A DNA stretch of 9,526 nt from Intrasporangiaceae bacterium (GTDB lineage Bacteria > Actinomycetota > Actinomycetes > Actinomycetales > Dermatophilaceae): contig JAAYSB010000278.1 in NCBI GenBank assembly GCA_012518475.1, positions 1 to 9,526 on the forward strand, given 5' to 3'. A program made the position numbers and the translations under genes. The notes under the pieces were generated by a model, which was not told the DNA's origin, did not search any database, and was given only the letters and a program-made list of their open reading frames with translations. Below are positions 1 to 6,181 of this stretch, one piece after another; position 1 is the first letter of the stretch, and each line of letters opens with the position of its first letter.

Positions 1-989
1 GCACGCACGACACAGACCGTCTCGTCGAAGATCTGCAGCGCGCGGGTGCCGAGCATCGAGCCCGCCTTGGCGACGCTGTCGAAGTCGAGCGGGATGTCCA
101 GGTGGGCGTCGGTGAACAGCGGCGTCGAGGATCCACCAGGGGTCCAGAACTTGATCTTCCTGCCGCCGCGGATGCCACCGGCCATCTCGAGCAGCTCGCG
201 CATGGTGATCCCGAGCGGAGCCTCGTACTGGCCGGGCTTCTCGACGTGGCCCGACAGGCTGAACAGGCCGAAGCCCTTGCTGCCCTCGGTGCCCATGTCG
301 GCGAACCATTCGTCGCCGTGCAGGATGATCGGCGGGATCGAGGCGATCGACTCGACGTTGTTGACCACGGTGGGGCGGGCATACAGACCGGCGACGGCGG
401 GGAACGGCGGCTTGCTCCGCGGCTGGCCGCGGCGGCCCTCGAGGCTGTCGAGGAGCGCGGTCTCCTCACCGCAGATGTAGGCGCCGGCACCGGCGTGCAC
501 GGTGATGTCGAGGTCGAATCCCGAGCCGTGGATGTTCTTGCCGAGGTGTCCGGCGGCGTAGGCCTCCTCGACCGCGCGCAGGAGGCGACGGTAGACGTGC
601 ACGACCTCGCCGCGCAGGTAGATGAACGCGTGGTTGCAGCCGATCGCATAGGACGTGATGATCGAGCCCTCGATGAGGAACTGCGGGGCCGCCATCATGA
701 GCGGGATGTCCTTGCACGTGCCCGGCTCGGACTCGTCGGCGTTGACGACGAGGTAGCGCGGTCCGCCGTCCGGCGGGGGCAGGAAGCCCCACTTCATGCC
801 GGTGGGGAAGCCGGCGCCACCACGGCCGCGCAGGCCGGAGTCCTTGGCCATCTGGACCAGCTCCGCCGGCTCCATCTTCAGGGCCTTGTCGAGCGCCTGG
901 TATCCCTCGTTGCGCTCATAGGTCTCGAGCGTCCACGACTGGGGGTCGTCCCAGAACTTGGAGAGGATCGGTGTCAGCTGGGTGCTCAT
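1..989 (-). CDS. nuoF: NADH-quinone oxidoreductase subunit F, 3' end outside window
   Basis: NuoF carries FMN and the N3 [4Fe-4S] cluster of complex I and takes the hydride from NADH on the cytoplasmic arm. The frame is open from an ATG at 989 to the window edge, giving 329 residues of a family usually about 430-450 long. Visible signatures are the FMN/NADH-site motif GLRGRGGAGFPTGMKW (residues 52-67), NADESEPGTCKD (83-94), GAGAYICGEETALL (167-180) followed by LEGRRGQPR, and PTVVNNVES (206-214). The C-terminal ESCGxCxPCR cluster motif would lie beyond base 1, so it cannot be checked. The start is preceded by AAGGA with a 6-base spacer. The ATG overlaps the nuoE stop as ATGA, which indicates translational coupling. 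Identification is secure. Confidence 0.97.
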   Translation of the reverse strand, partial: MSTQLTPILSKFWDDPQSWTLETYERNEGYQALDKALKMEPAELVQMAKDSGLRGRGGAGFPTGMKWGFLPPPDGGPRYLVVNADESEPGTCKDIPLMMAAPQFLIEGSIITSYAIGCNHAFIYLRGEVVHVYRRLLRAVEEAYAAGHLGKNIHGSGFDLDITVHAGAGAYICGEETALLDSLEGRRGQPRSKPPFPAVAGLYARPTVVNNVESIASIPPIILHGDEWFADMGTEGSKGFGLFSLSGHVEKPGQYEAPLGITMRELLEMAGGIRGGRKIKFWTPGGSSTPLFTDAHLDIPLDFDSVAKAGSMLGTRALQIFDETVCVVR

Positions 990-1996
990 GCGTCGTCCTT
1001 CCCACGGGAGTCGGCGTCATCCATGGTGAAAAGCGTTGTGTCCTCGACACTCTCGGCCTTCTCGTTGGCTGCCGAGTCCTCGTCGGTGACCTCGTCCTCG
1101 TCGACGCTGGACGGGCCGTGGGTCTCCTCGGCGGGGTCCGCGGACTTCGGGGCCGCCTGGGTCCCTGCGGCCGCCTCGTCGCTCTTGGGCGTGACCTCGG
1201 TCCGGCCGGGCGCGTCGCCGTCGGCCTCGGTGTCTCCGGCGGGAGCGTCAGCCGCCGCCGAGGTGTCCTCCTGGGCCGGTCCCGCAGGCGCGGTCCAGCC
1301 CTTCTCGTGAGCAACCTCGAGGCCGACCAGTGAGGCCGGTCCCGCGCCGACACCCTCGTCGGCGAGACCGTCGGAGAATCCGGCCAGGGTCCGGGAGACC
1401 TCCTTGAAGGTCGGCACCTGAGCCGGTCCGCGGGTCGGGGCGACGGGGTTGCCGGCGCGCAGGTCGTCGACGAGCTGGATCGTGGACTCCGGGGTCTGGT
1501 TGTCGAAGAACTCCCAGTTCGTCATGACAACCGGGGCGTAGTCGCACGCGGCATTGCACTCGACGCGCTCGAGGGTGATGAGCCCGTCCTCGGTCGTCTC
1601 GTCGTGACCGATCCCGAGGTGCTCGGAGACGGCGTCCCAGATCGCGTCGCCGCCCATGATGGCGCAGAGCGTGTTCGTGCAGACACCGACGGTGTACTGA
1701 CCGTTCGGGTGGCGCTTGTACTGCGTGTAGAACGTGGCCACGCCGGAGACCTCGGCGGTCGTCAGGTCGAGCAGCTCGGCGCACAGGTCGATGCCACGGC
1801 CGGTGATGTAGCCGTCGACGGACTGCACGAGGTGCAGCAAGGGCAGCAGTGCGGAGCGCTTCTGCGGATAGCGGGCGATGACCTGCGCGGCGTCCTCCCG
1901 GAAGGCCGCCTCGACGTCGGCCGGGTACGGGTCCTTGGACTCCGTGGGGACGACGAGGTGCCCGGATGCGGACTGGAGACCGAAGTTGGAAGCCAT
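986..1996 (-). CDS. nuoE: NADH-quinone oxidoreductase subunit E with long acidic C-terminal tail
   Basis: NuoE (336 aa) binds the N1a [2Fe-2S] cluster next to the FMN of NuoF in the NADH-oxidising arm. The thioredoxin-like domain covers about residues 25-185. Its four cluster ligands are present as C106-x4-C111 (VCTNTLC) and C147-x3-C151 (ECNAAC). VSGVATFYTQY (83-93) is a typical family segment. GAGPASLVGLEVAHEKGW (217-234) resembles the conserved end of actinobacterial NuoE. After about residue 237 comes a 99-residue tail rich in Ala, Asp, Glu, Pro and Ser, with 29 acidic and 6 basic residues by my count and no predicted fold. E. coli NuoE has about 166 aa, so this is long, although actinobacterial NuoE proteins generally run longer. 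The ATG overlaps the nuoD stop (TAATG), with GGAGGGG about 10 bases upstream. Confidence 0.96.
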   Translation of the reverse strand: MASNFGLQSASGHLVVPTESKDPYPADVEAAFREDAAQVIARYPQKRSALLPLLHLVQSVDGYITGRGIDLCAELLDLTTAEVSGVATFYTQYKRHPNGQYTVGVCTNTLCAIMGGDAIWDAVSEHLGIGHDETTEDGLITLERVECNAACDYAPVVMTNWEFFDNQTPESTIQLVDDLRAGNPVAPTRGPAQVPTFKEVSRTLAGFSDGLADEGVGAGPASLVGLEVAHEKGWTAPAGPAQEDTSAAADAPAGDTEADGDAPGRTEVTPKSDEAAAGTQAAPKSADPAEETHGPSSVDEDEVTDEDSAANEKAESVEDTTLFTMDDADSRGKDDA

Positions 1997-3444
1997 TAGC
2001 GGTCCACCCCTCCCATGACGGGGTCGATGGAGGCGACGGCGACGATGACGTCGGCGAGCATGCCGCCTTCGCTCAGCGCCGCGACTGCCTGGAGGTTGTT
2101 GAAGCTCGGGTCCCGGAAGTGGGCCCGGAACGGCCGGGTGCCGCCGTCGGAGACGGCGTGGCAGCCGAGCTCACCCTTCGGGGACTCGATCGGGACGTAG
2201 GCCTGCCCAGGAGGCACGCGGAAGCCCTCGGTGACGAGCTTGAAGTGGTGGATGAGGGACTCCATCGAGGAGCCCATGATCTCGCGGATGTGGTCGAGGC
2301 TGTTGCCCATGCCGTCGCTGCCGACGGAGAGCTGTGAGGGCCAGGCGATCTTCTTGTCCTGGACCATGACCGGCTGCCCGACGCTGTCCTGGAGGCGGGT
2401 GACGGCCTGCTCGACGATCTTGAGCGACTCATACATCTCGTCGACCCGGACGCGGTAGCGGTCGTAGGCGTCGGCGCCGGTGCGGACGGGGACATCGAAG
2501 TCGTAGGTCTCGTAGCCGCAGTACGGGTTGGTCTTGCGCAGGTCGTGCGGCAGGCCGGCCGAGCGCAGCAGCGGCCCGGTCAGGCCGAGCGCGAGACACC
2601 CGGTGAGGTCGAGGTGCCCGATTCCGACGGTGCGCCCCTTGAAGATCGGGTTCTCGTTGAGCAGGGTCTCGAGCTCCTCGATGCCCTTGCGGACCTGCGG
2701 CAGGATCTCCTTGATCGAGTCGATCGCGCCGACAGGCAGATCCTGAGCCACGCCACCGGGGCGGATGTACGCATGGTTCATCCGCAGGCCGGTAATCATC
2801 TCGAAGACGTTGAGAATGCGCTCGCGCTCGCGGAAGCCGATCTGCATGATCGTCGTCGCACCGAGTTCCATACCGCCGGTGCCGATGCAGACCATGTGGC
2901 TACCGATCCGGTTGAGCTCCATCATGAGCACGCGGATCGTCGTGGCGCGCTCCGGGATGGCGTCCTCGATGCCGAGCAGGCGCTCGACAGACAGGCAGTA
3001 AGCCGCCTCGTTGAGGATCGGCATGAGGTAGTCCATGCGGGTGCAGAACGTCACACCCTGGGTCCAGGTGCGGAACTCCATGTTCTTCTCGATGCCGGTG
3101 TGGAGGTAGCCGATGCCCGCGCGGGCCTCGGTCACCGTCTCACCGTCGAGCTCGAGGATGAGCCGGAGCACGCCGTGCGTCGACGGGTGCTGCGGACCCA
3201 TGTTGACGACGATGCGCTCCTCGTTGAGAGCGGTCGCCTCGTCGACGAGGTCGTCCCAGTCGCCGCCCATGGACGTGAAGAGGGTGCCCTCAGCGTCGGT
3301 GTAGGTGTGGTGACCCTCGGCATCGACGTAGGCCGGGCTGCCCGCGGCGTCCCCGTCCTCGTCGCCGTAGATGAAGCTGTCGTCCTCGTTGAGGACTCCC
3401 TCGTCGACGTTGTCGTCGGGGAAGGGCTCGGTGTAGGTGCTCAT
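1996..3444 (-). CDS. nuoD: NADH-quinone oxidoreductase subunit D (49-kDa type)
   Basis: NuoD forms the quinone-binding pocket with NuoB at the junction of the peripheral and membrane arms. I chose ATG 3444, giving 482 aa. The frame is open 57 codons further, but that extension is arginine- and proline-rich shadow sequence inside nuoC. ATG 3444 overlaps the nuoC stop as TGATG, with GGAGG 11 bases upstream. NMGPQHPSTHGVLRL (81-95) and GIGYLHTGIEK (110-120) are diagnostic. H90 and Y139 (in RMDYL) have the same 49-residue spacing as the quinone-contacting His38 and Tyr87 of Thermus Nqo4. The C-terminus DPVMGGVDR is canonical. The first 76 residues are an acidic extension with about 21 Asp/Glu and no Lys or Arg before R77. 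It contains a 9-residue tandem repeat (YVDAEGHHT, YTDAEGTLF; residues 39-56). Confidence 0.97.
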   Translation of the reverse strand: MSTYTEPFPDDNVDEGVLNEDDSFIYGDEDGDAAGSPAYVDAEGHHTYTDAEGTLFTSMGGDWDDLVDEATALNEERIVVNMGPQHPSTHGVLRLILELDGETVTEARAGIGYLHTGIEKNMEFRTWTQGVTFCTRMDYLMPILNEAAYCLSVERLLGIEDAIPERATTIRVLMMELNRIGSHMVCIGTGGMELGATTIMQIGFRERERILNVFEMITGLRMNHAYIRPGGVAQDLPVGAIDSIKEILPQVRKGIEELETLLNENPIFKGRTVGIGHLDLTGCLALGLTGPLLRSAGLPHDLRKTNPYCGYETYDFDVPVRTGADAYDRYRVRVDEMYESLKIVEQAVTRLQDSVGQPVMVQDKKIAWPSQLSVGSDGMGNSLDHIREIMGSSMESLIHHFKLVTEGFRVPPGQAYVPIESPKGELGCHAVSDGGTRPFRAHFRDPSFNNLQAVAALSEGGMLADVIVAVASIDPVMGGVDR

Positions 3445-4175
3445 CAGTTGTACGACCTCCGCTGGTCCGGCGGCGGGACGGTGCCGCCCTTGTACTCGAC
3501 CGGGATCCCGCCCAGCGGATAGTCCTTCCGCTGCGGGTGGCCGGGCCAGTCGTCCGGCATGAGAATGCGGGTCAGGGCCGGGTGACCCTCGAAGACGATG
3601 CCGAACATGTCCCACGTCTCACGCTCGTGCCACGTCAGGGCCGGGTAGATCCCGACGCCGGAGGGGATGATCGGGTCGTCATCGGGGCAGCTGACCTCGA
3701 CGCGCAGGCGTCGGCCACCGTGGGTGATCGACTGGAGGTGGTAGACGGCGTGCAGCTCGGCACCCTCGTCCGCCGGGTAGTTCACTCCCGAGACCCCGGT
3801 GCACAGCTCGAAGCGAAGGCTCGGCTCGTCGCGCAGCACCTGGAGGACCGGGAGCAGGTGCTCACGGTCGACGTGGAGGGTCATCTCCCCGCGGTCGACG
3901 ACGATCCGGTAGACGGCCTCGCCGAACGCATCGGACCCGAGGCCTGCCTCGAGCTGGTCCGCGATCTCGTCGAACTCGCCACCGAAGGGACGCACTGCGG
4001 AGCCGGGGAACAGCGTCGGGGTGACCAGGCCGCCGAAGCCGGAGGTGTCGCCGCCGCCGTCACCGGTGCCGAACAGGCCACGACGCTCTCCGCGCCGGAT
4101 CGGGTCCGGAGTCGCGCCAGGGCCGGAGGGCAGGTTCTGGCCGTCGGACTCGGGAGGGGTGGTGGTGTCGCTCAT
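3444..4175 (-). CDS. nuoC: NADH-quinone oxidoreductase subunit C (30-kDa type)
   Basis: NuoC (243 aa) is a cofactor-free structural subunit of the peripheral arm that packs against NuoD. The frame runs open to 4709, but that upstream part lies inside nuoB. ATG 4175 overlaps the nuoB stop as ATGA and has AAGGAA 9 bases upstream. Residues 1-60 are a Gly/Pro/Asp-rich N-terminus with a GDTSGFGGL segment typical of actinobacterial NuoC. The 30-kDa domain follows: GVNYPADEGAELHAVYHL, then WHERETWDMFGIVFEGHP and the signature RILMPDDWPGHPQRKDYPL. The C-terminus is short and polar. NuoC and NuoD are separate genes here, unlike the fused NuoCD of E. coli. Confidence 0.96.
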   Translation of the reverse strand: MSDTTTPPESDGQNLPSGPGATPDPIRRGERRGLFGTGDGGGDTSGFGGLVTPTLFPGSAVRPFGGEFDEIADQLEAGLGSDAFGEAVYRIVVDRGEMTLHVDREHLLPVLQVLRDEPSLRFELCTGVSGVNYPADEGAELHAVYHLQSITHGGRRLRVEVSCPDDDPIIPSGVGIYPALTWHERETWDMFGIVFEGHPALTRILMPDDWPGHPQRKDYPLGGIPVEYKGGTVPPPDQRRSYN

Positions 4176-4792
4176 GCCAGCAGGTTCCTTCCGGCGAACG
4201 AGGGGTGCCCGTTGCCCTCGCCCTCCTCGTGCCAACCGTGCACGTGGGTCTGGGCCTGCTGCTCGAGCGGGGCTGCCTCGAGGGCTGCCGCCTCGGCGGC
4301 GGCCACCGCGGCCCGGCGGTTGGCGCCGAGCGGGTAGTGCCGCACCTGCTTGTGCAGCTCGATGATGGCGTTGAGGAGCATCTGGGGGCGGGGTGGGCAC
4401 CCGGGAAGATAGATGTCGACCGGCAGGATGTGGTCGACACCCTGGACGATCGCGTAGTTGTTGAACATGCCGCCGGAGCTGGCGCACACACCCATCGAGA
4501 TGACCCACTTCGGCTCGGCCATCTGGTCGTAGACCTGACGGACGACGGGGGCCATCTTCTGGCTGACACGGCCGGCGACGACCATGAGGTCGGCCTGGCG
4601 CGGGGTGGCGGCGAAGCGCTCCATACCGAACCGGGCGATGTCGTGCTGCGGCGCGCCGGTGGCCATCATCTCGATGGCGCAGCACGCGAGGCCGAAGGTG
4701 GCGGGCCACATGGAGGCCTTGCGTCCCAACCCGGCGATGTGCTCGACCGTCGTGAGCAGAATGCCACTCGGGAGCTTGTCTTCAATACCCAT
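4172..4792 (-). CDS. nuoB: NADH-quinone oxidoreductase subunit B (N2 cluster subunit, PSST type)
   Basis: NuoB (206 aa) carries the terminal N2 [4Fe-4S] cluster that passes electrons to the quinone bound at the NuoB/NuoD interface. The four ligands are visible: the tandem pair C37-C38 in FGLACCAIEMM, C103 in SMGVCASSGGMF and C132 in YLPGCPPRP. GRVSQKMAPVVRQVYDQM (74-91) is also typical. Residues from about 150 on form an Ala/Glu/Gln-rich helical tail ending in GHPSFAGRNLLA, longer than in E. coli NuoB's core domain. The ATG at 4792 is preceded by AAGGA with a 6-base spacer. It lies 43 bp after the nuoA stop, the only real gap in the visible operon. The 3' end overlaps nuoC by 4 bases. Confidence 0.97.
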   Translation of the reverse strand: MGIEDKLPSGILLTTVEHIAGLGRKASMWPATFGLACCAIEMMATGAPQHDIARFGMERFAATPRQADLMVVAGRVSQKMAPVVRQVYDQMAEPKWVISMGVCASSGGMFNNYAIVQGVDHILPVDIYLPGCPPRPQMLLNAIIELHKQVRHYPLGANRRAAVAAAEAAALEAAPLEQQAQTHVHGWHEEGEGNGHPSFAGRNLLA

Positions 4793-4835
4793 CAGGTGTC
4801 CTTGTCAGTAGTCCGGCGCTGTCCAGGAGGGACCA

Positions 4836-5201
4836 TCAGTCCCACTCGAACCCGCCGCGCTTCCAGACGTATGCGTCAGCGATGAAGAAGGCGTTGAGGA
4901 GGAAGAGCAGGACGGCCAGCAGGCTGAACAGGCCGAGCTGGTCGAACGCGACGGCGTACGGATAGAGGAAGACCGCCTCGACGTCGAAGATGATGAAGAG
5001 CATCGCGGTCAGGTAGTACTTGATCGGGAAGCGGCCGCCGTCGGCAGCCTGGGGCGTGGGCTGGATGCCGCACTCGTAGGCCTCGGCCTTGGCTCGGTTG
5101 TAGCGCTTGGGGCCGACGATCTGGGCCAGCCCGACCGAGAAGACAACGAACCCGGCGCCGATGGCGACGAGCAGCAGCATGGGGGTGTAGGGGTTCGTCA
5201 T
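4836..5201 (-). CDS. nuoA: NADH-quinone oxidoreductase subunit A, membrane subunit
   Basis: NuoA (121 aa) is a small integral membrane subunit of complex I near the quinone entry site. Three hydrophobic segments are visible at about residues 8-30, 62-84 and 90-111. The loop between the first two holds the conserved AYECGIQPTP (about 41-50), with the loop cysteine known to react in other complex I enzymes. Next comes RFPIKYYLTAMLFIIFDVEA, whose acidic pair in the second helix is conserved in the family. Length matches the family norm. It is the first gene of the visible operon. The ATG at 5201 is preceded by AAAGGGG with a rather long spacer of about 11 bases. The palindrome-rich region upstream (5202-5409) presumably holds the promoter for the whole operon. 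Confidence 0.97.
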   Translation of the reverse strand: MTNPYTPMLLLVAIGAGFVVFSVGLAQIVGPKRYNRAKAEAYECGIQPTPQAADGGRFPIKYYLTAMLFIIFDVEAVFLYPYAVAFDQLGLFSLLAVLLFLLNAFFIADAYVWKRGGFEWD

Positions 5202-5240
5202 CAGCGAGGATGCCCCTTTCAGGTCGGACGTCTGCGGTCA

Positions 5241-5259
5241 GGTGTTGGGTGGCAACACC
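5241..5259. promoter_or_regulatory. Perfect 7-bp inverted repeat in the nuoA upstream region
   Basis: GGTGTTG and CAACACC flank a 5-base loop (GGTGG). The repeat starts 40 bases upstream of the nuoA ATG. If transcription starts further upstream, it would form a hairpin in the nuo leader RNA. It could also be an operator. No T-run follows on the minus strand, so it is not a classic intrinsic terminator. The repeat is visible directly; its function is unknown. Confidence 0.45.
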
Positions 5260-5264
5260 GCTCG

Positions 5265-5280
5265 TGTGCAGTAGGTCACA
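5265..5280. promoter_or_regulatory. CRP/GlxR-like site, nuoA-proximal
   Basis: The sequence TGTGCAGTAGGTCACA matches the CRP-family consensus TGTGA-N6-TCACA (E. coli CRP, M. tuberculosis Rv3676, corynebacterial GlxR) at 9 of 10 defined positions, with correct spacing. It lies about 64 bases upstream of the nuoA ATG. Its centre is 83 bp from the second such site, close to eight helical turns. A role in cAMP-linked control of nuo is inference. A single match of this quality can occur by chance, but two in a 208-bp gap is less likely. Confidence 0.45.
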
Positions 5281-5291
5281 GCACGTGCCAT

Positions 5292-5310
5292 CTCATCCTA
5301 GGGGGATGAG
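5292..5310. promoter_or_regulatory. Inverted repeat containing a possible -10 box for the nuo operon
   Basis: CTCATCC and GGATGAG pair around a 5-base loop, 91 bases upstream of nuoA. A weaker outer pair, GCCA (5287-5290) and TGGC (5314-5317), flanks it. Read on the minus strand, TAGGAT (5300 to 5295) fits the actinobacterial TANNNT -10 pattern and would place a start near 5288. There is no good -35 at the expected distance (GGCAAG), which would suit an activator-dependent promoter. Both the operator and the promoter readings are tentative. Confidence 0.35.
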
Positions 5311-5347
5311 GTTTGGCCTTGCCGTCTGGCACCCCGTGAGGGCTGCT

Positions 5348-5363
5348 TGTGATTGCTTTCACG
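5348..5363. promoter_or_regulatory. CRP/GlxR-like site, nuoA-distal
   Basis: TGTGATTGCTTTCACG has TGTGA-N6-TCACG, 9 of 10 matches to the CRP-family consensus. The symmetry extends outward: GCT (5345-5347) before and AGC (5364-5366) after, giving 8-base half sites with one mismatch. If the tentative -10 at 5295-5300 is right, the centre lies near -67, in the range of class I CRP activation. It is about 147 bases upstream of the nuoA ATG and just downstream of the menG stop, so nuo is the most likely target. Confidence 0.5.
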
Positions 5364-5402
5364 AGCGTCTGTGAGTCTATGAAGCGACCCCGCCGAGGAC
5401 CT

Positions 5403-5420
5403 ACTTAGGTCACCCTAAGT
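5403..5420. promoter_or_regulatory. Perfect 7-bp palindrome over the menG stop codon
   Basis: ACTTAGGTCACCCTAAGT is a perfect 7-bp inverted repeat with a 4-base loop, and the loop includes the menG stop codon. In menG mRNA it would fold at the very 3' end of the coding region, but no U-run follows, so it is a poor intrinsic terminator. Read as DNA, TTAGG-N4-CCTAA matches the first 14 bases of the DtxR/IdeR iron-box consensus (TTAGGTTAGCCTAACCTAA). The outer right half is not conserved, giving about 13 of 19 overall. Either role is unproven. Confidence 0.35.
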
Positions 5421-6108
5421 TCTTAGTGGCCCGGTGCAGGGCGACGATCCCGCCGCTGAGGTTGCGCCACTCGACGCCCTCCCAGCCGACGTCGGTGATG
5501 ACCTGGGCCAGCTCCTCCTGGTCGGGCCACTCCTGGATCGACTCGGCGAGATAGACATACGAGTCGGGGGTCGAGCTGACCTTGCGGGCGACCGCCGGCA
5601 ACGAGCGCATGAGGTACTGCTGGTAGACCGTGCGGAAGGCTCGGTTCGTCGGGGCGCTGAACTCACAGATGACGAGCCGGCCACCGGGCTTGGTGACCCG
5701 GAGGAACTCCCCGAGCGCCACTGCCGTGTCCGCGACGTTGCGCAGACCGAAGCTCATCGTCACAGCGTCGAAGGAGTCGTCGGCGAACGGCAGACGCATC
5801 GCGTCGGCAGCGGTGAATCCGAGGTCGTCGCGGCGTCCTCGACCCACCCGGAGCATGCCGAGGGAGAAGTCCGCCGGCACCACGTGGACCCCCGAGTCGG
5901 CGAACGGCTCGCTCGAGGTGCCCGTTCCGGCCGCGATGTCGAGGACGACCTCGCCGGGCTGGGCACCGACAGCCTTGACGACGGCCCGCCGCCACAGCCG
6001 GTCCTGACCGAATGAGAGGACGTCGTTGATCACGTCGTAGCGACCGGCGACCTCGTCGAACATCGCGGCGACTTCCTGAGGATCCTTCTCGAGACTGGCA
6101 CGGCTCAT
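5410..6108 (-). CDS. menG: Demethylmenaquinone methyltransferase (MenG/UbiE family)
   Basis: This 232-aa enzyme methylates demethylmenaquinone with S-adenosylmethionine to give menaquinone, the last pathway step. The UbiE-type N-terminal signature YDVINDVLSFGQDRLWRR is at 24-41. SAM motif I is VLDIAAGTGTSS (55-66), followed by the acidic D80 region, DAMRLPF (102-108), SFGLRNV (119-125) and KPGGRL (140-145). PDSYVYLAESI (181-191) is a family hallmark near the substrate side. Length matches the family. The ATG at 6108 has GGGAGGA 8 bases upstream. UbiE homologues can also act in ubiquinone synthesis, but menF and menD alongside, and an actinobacterial host, make menaquinone the likely product. 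It points the same way as nuo, 208 bp upstream of nuoA, and is divergent from menF. Confidence 0.95.
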   Translation of the reverse strand: MSRASLEKDPQEVAAMFDEVAGRYDVINDVLSFGQDRLWRRAVVKAVGAQPGEVVLDIAAGTGTSSEPFADSGVHVVPADFSLGMLRVGRGRRDDLGFTAADAMRLPFADDSFDAVTMSFGLRNVADTAVALGEFLRVTKPGGRLVICEFSAPTNRAFRTVYQQYLMRSLPAVARKVSSTPDSYVYLAESIQEWPDQEELAQVITDVGWEGVEWRNLSGGIVALHRATKNLG

Positions 6109-6145
6109 GCCCCATATCCTCCCTCACGCCCGGGTGTGCTGTGTG

Positions 6146-6181
6146 CCGACCGTCGTTCGCGCCGTCGTATCCTTGACGACG
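6146..6181 (+). promoter_or_regulatory. Candidate leaderless promoter and CGTCGT palindrome before menF
   Basis: TATCCT at 6168-6173 fits a TANNNT -10 box, and CCGACC at 6146-6151 gives a weak -35 with the GAC core and a 16-base spacer. Initiation 7-9 bases after the -10 would fall at the ATG at 6182, giving a leaderless mRNA. No Shine-Dalgarno sequence precedes that ATG, which agrees. CGTCGT (6163-6168) and ACGACG (6176-6181) form a perfect inverted repeat ending one base before the ATG. A further CGTCGT lies at 6151-6156. An operator here could affect menG as well. Confidence 0.4.

Noticed and set aside
102..1310. Plus-strand open frame of 402 codons
   Set aside because: It is antisense to nuoF and nuoE, which carry clear cofactor motifs. 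The translation has no recognisable motif, and such long antisense frames are usual in GC-rich genes.
2545..3522. Plus-strand open frame of 325 codons
   Set aside because: It is fully antisense to nuoD, with Asp/Val/Arg/His-rich composition typical of a shadow frame and no ribosome site.
3445..3615. Earlier in-frame start for nuoD
   Set aside because: The extra 57 residues are Arg/Pro/Gly shadow sequence within nuoC. The ATG at 3444 overlaps the nuoC stop as TGATG, matching the coupling style of the operon.
4176..4709. Earlier in-frame start for nuoC
   Set aside because: The extension lies entirely within nuoB and is Arg-rich. The ATG at 4175 has a good ribosome site and an ATGA overlap.
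6107..6181. Earlier in-frame start for menF at 6107
   Set aside because: It would overlap the menG start codon, has no ribosome site, and the extra residues show no family similarity.
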